From Candidatus Bipolaricaulota bacterium (GTDB lineage: Bacteria; Bipolaricaulota; Bipolaricaulia; Bipolaricaulales; Bipolaricaulaceae): a stretch of 30,672 nt of DNA. Positions 30,556 to 30,672 of this stretch are shown here, piece by piece (position 1 is the stretch's first letter; the number at the start of each line of letters is the position of its first letter). The notes under the pieces were generated by a model that worked only from the letters and a program-made list of their open reading frames with translations, had not been told where the DNA came from and searched no databases. The position numbers were made by a program, and so were the translations under genes. Where the stretch lies: positions 1-30,672 of the forward strand of contig JANXBC010000005.1 in the NCBI GenBank assembly GCA_025060555.1, written 5' to 3'.

Positions 30556-30587
30556 TTGTGACACAAGACATATATTTGTGGCACAAA
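30556..30587 (+). promoter_or_regulatory. Tandem TTGTG-N-CACAA palindromes upstream of the last gene
   Basis: TTGTG-A-CACAA at 30556-30566 and TTTGTG-G-CACAAA at 30575-30587 are two perfect short palindromes, with centres 20 bases apart, that is about two helical turns, so both would face the same side of DNA. They end 9 bases before the ATG at 30596. This is the arrangement expected of two bound repressor dimers; the regulator is not identified. Confidence 0.6.
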
Positions 30588-30595
30588 AAGGCGTT

Positions 30596-30672
30596 ATGCG
30601 TCCTACGCTGTTTTTAATTTTGCCGCTCCTTGGTTTTTCCCTGGGACTTTGGGCCCAGCCCGTGGCGATCGC
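30596..30672 (+). CDS. Start of a secreted or envelope protein (cut by window end)
   Basis: The first 25 codons are in view, beginning ATG at 30596 after an AAAAAGG ribosome site. They encode a typical signal peptide: MRPT, then the hydrophobic run LFLILPLLGFSLGL and a likely cleavage after WA before QPVAI. The protein is therefore exported across the inner membrane. Its function cannot be told because the gene continues beyond the window. It is probably controlled by the two palindromes just upstream. Confidence 0.65.
   Translation, partial: MRPTLFLILPLLGFSLGLWAQPVAI

Larger units (their letters stand above)
30174..30595. other. 422-base stretch without an intact gene
   Basis: No complete frame of plausible length with a start and ribosome site is seen between the DUF3467 gene and the secreted-protein start. 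Two pieces look protein-like: a plus-strand run at 30257-30358 (listed separately) and a frame from 30486 to 30617 starting MRFYFVAPEAGLWGLPG, which ends inside the next gene. Both may be remnants of decayed genes. The 3' end holds the tandem palindromes. Confidence 0.55.

Noticed and set aside
30562..30580. NrdR or Rex box reading of the CACAA...TTGTG segment
   Set aside because: The 9-base distance between half-sites does not fit the spacing of either box; the two short palindromes explain the symmetry better.

Overview
The window is compact, gene-dense bacterial chromosome of moderately high GC, with GTG and TTG starts common, many overlapping genes, and no insertion sequence, prophage or CRISPR array that I can see. 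The gene mix is housekeeping plus C1/acetyl-CoA metabolism: formate-THF ligase, FolD, an ADP-forming acetyl-CoA synthetase fused to a GNAT acetyltransferase, AMP-forming acetyl-CoA synthetase, an OFA-type transporter, acetyl-CoA carboxylase AccD/AccA, a hydrogenase maturation protease and MobB. This suggests an anaerobe or facultative anaerobe handling formate, acetate and H2. A deep-branching lineage such as Candidatus Bipolaricaulota/Acetothermia would fit, but that placement is inference from gene content and was not tested.

Layout. 1-3.9 kb (+): 3' end of an M3 oligoendopeptidase, a MATE exporter, tRNA pseudouridine synthase TruD and an orphan HsdR-N-type nuclease. 3.9-5.9 kb: a small glycine-rich membrane protein (-), a ThiF/MoeB-like E1 enzyme (+) and a TPR membrane protein (-). 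5.4-7.8 kb (-): pgk, tRNA-Gly(CCC) with its own promoter, a family-4 uracil-DNA glycosylase and the TPR gene form one transcriptional direction. 7.8-9.0 kb: a LolA-like protein (+) converges on a DUF151 bifunctional-nuclease-family gene (-). 9.07-11.3 kb (+): glmS-smpB. 11.4-13.5 kb (-): rpiA-prfA and a possible 51-residue ORF.

13.5-19.0 kb (+): the ACD-GNAT fusion, fhs and folD are closely spaced and probably one operon. Fhs reads like the eukaryotic C1-THF-synthase type. 19.0-22.3 kb (-): acs followed by an OFA/MFS transporter, separated by a GC-rich hairpin that can also mask the transporter's ribosome binding site. 22.4-25.9 kb (+): DUF502 membrane protein, accD, accA, a Crp/Fnr regulator with a cysteine-rich N-terminus and a HycI-type hydrogenase protease, all overlapping end to end. 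25.9-27.4 kb (-): a secreted C39-like protease and MobB. 27.6-29.9 kb (+): a CaiB/BaiF CoA-transferase and MnmA. 29.9-30.2 kb (-): a DUF3467 protein. The last ~420 bp before 30596 hold no intact gene. The window ends in the first codons of a secreted protein preceded by two tandem TTGTG-N-CACAA palindromes.

How the genes may work together: Fhs and FolD interconvert formate and methylene-THF, AcdA-type and Acs enzymes exchange acetyl-CoA and acetate with different ATP costs, the OFA carrier could move a small carboxylate, and AccDA draws acetyl-CoA into malonyl-CoA. The GNAT domain fused to the ADP-forming synthetase is of the Pat type known elsewhere to acetylate Acs, whose target lysine motif is present here. 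Nothing in the window is a clear new defence or mobile system. The main points of interest are the enzyme fusion, the eukaryote-like Fhs, two regulatory structures (acs/MFS hairpin switch and tandem palindromes) and the frequent antisense 3' overlaps.
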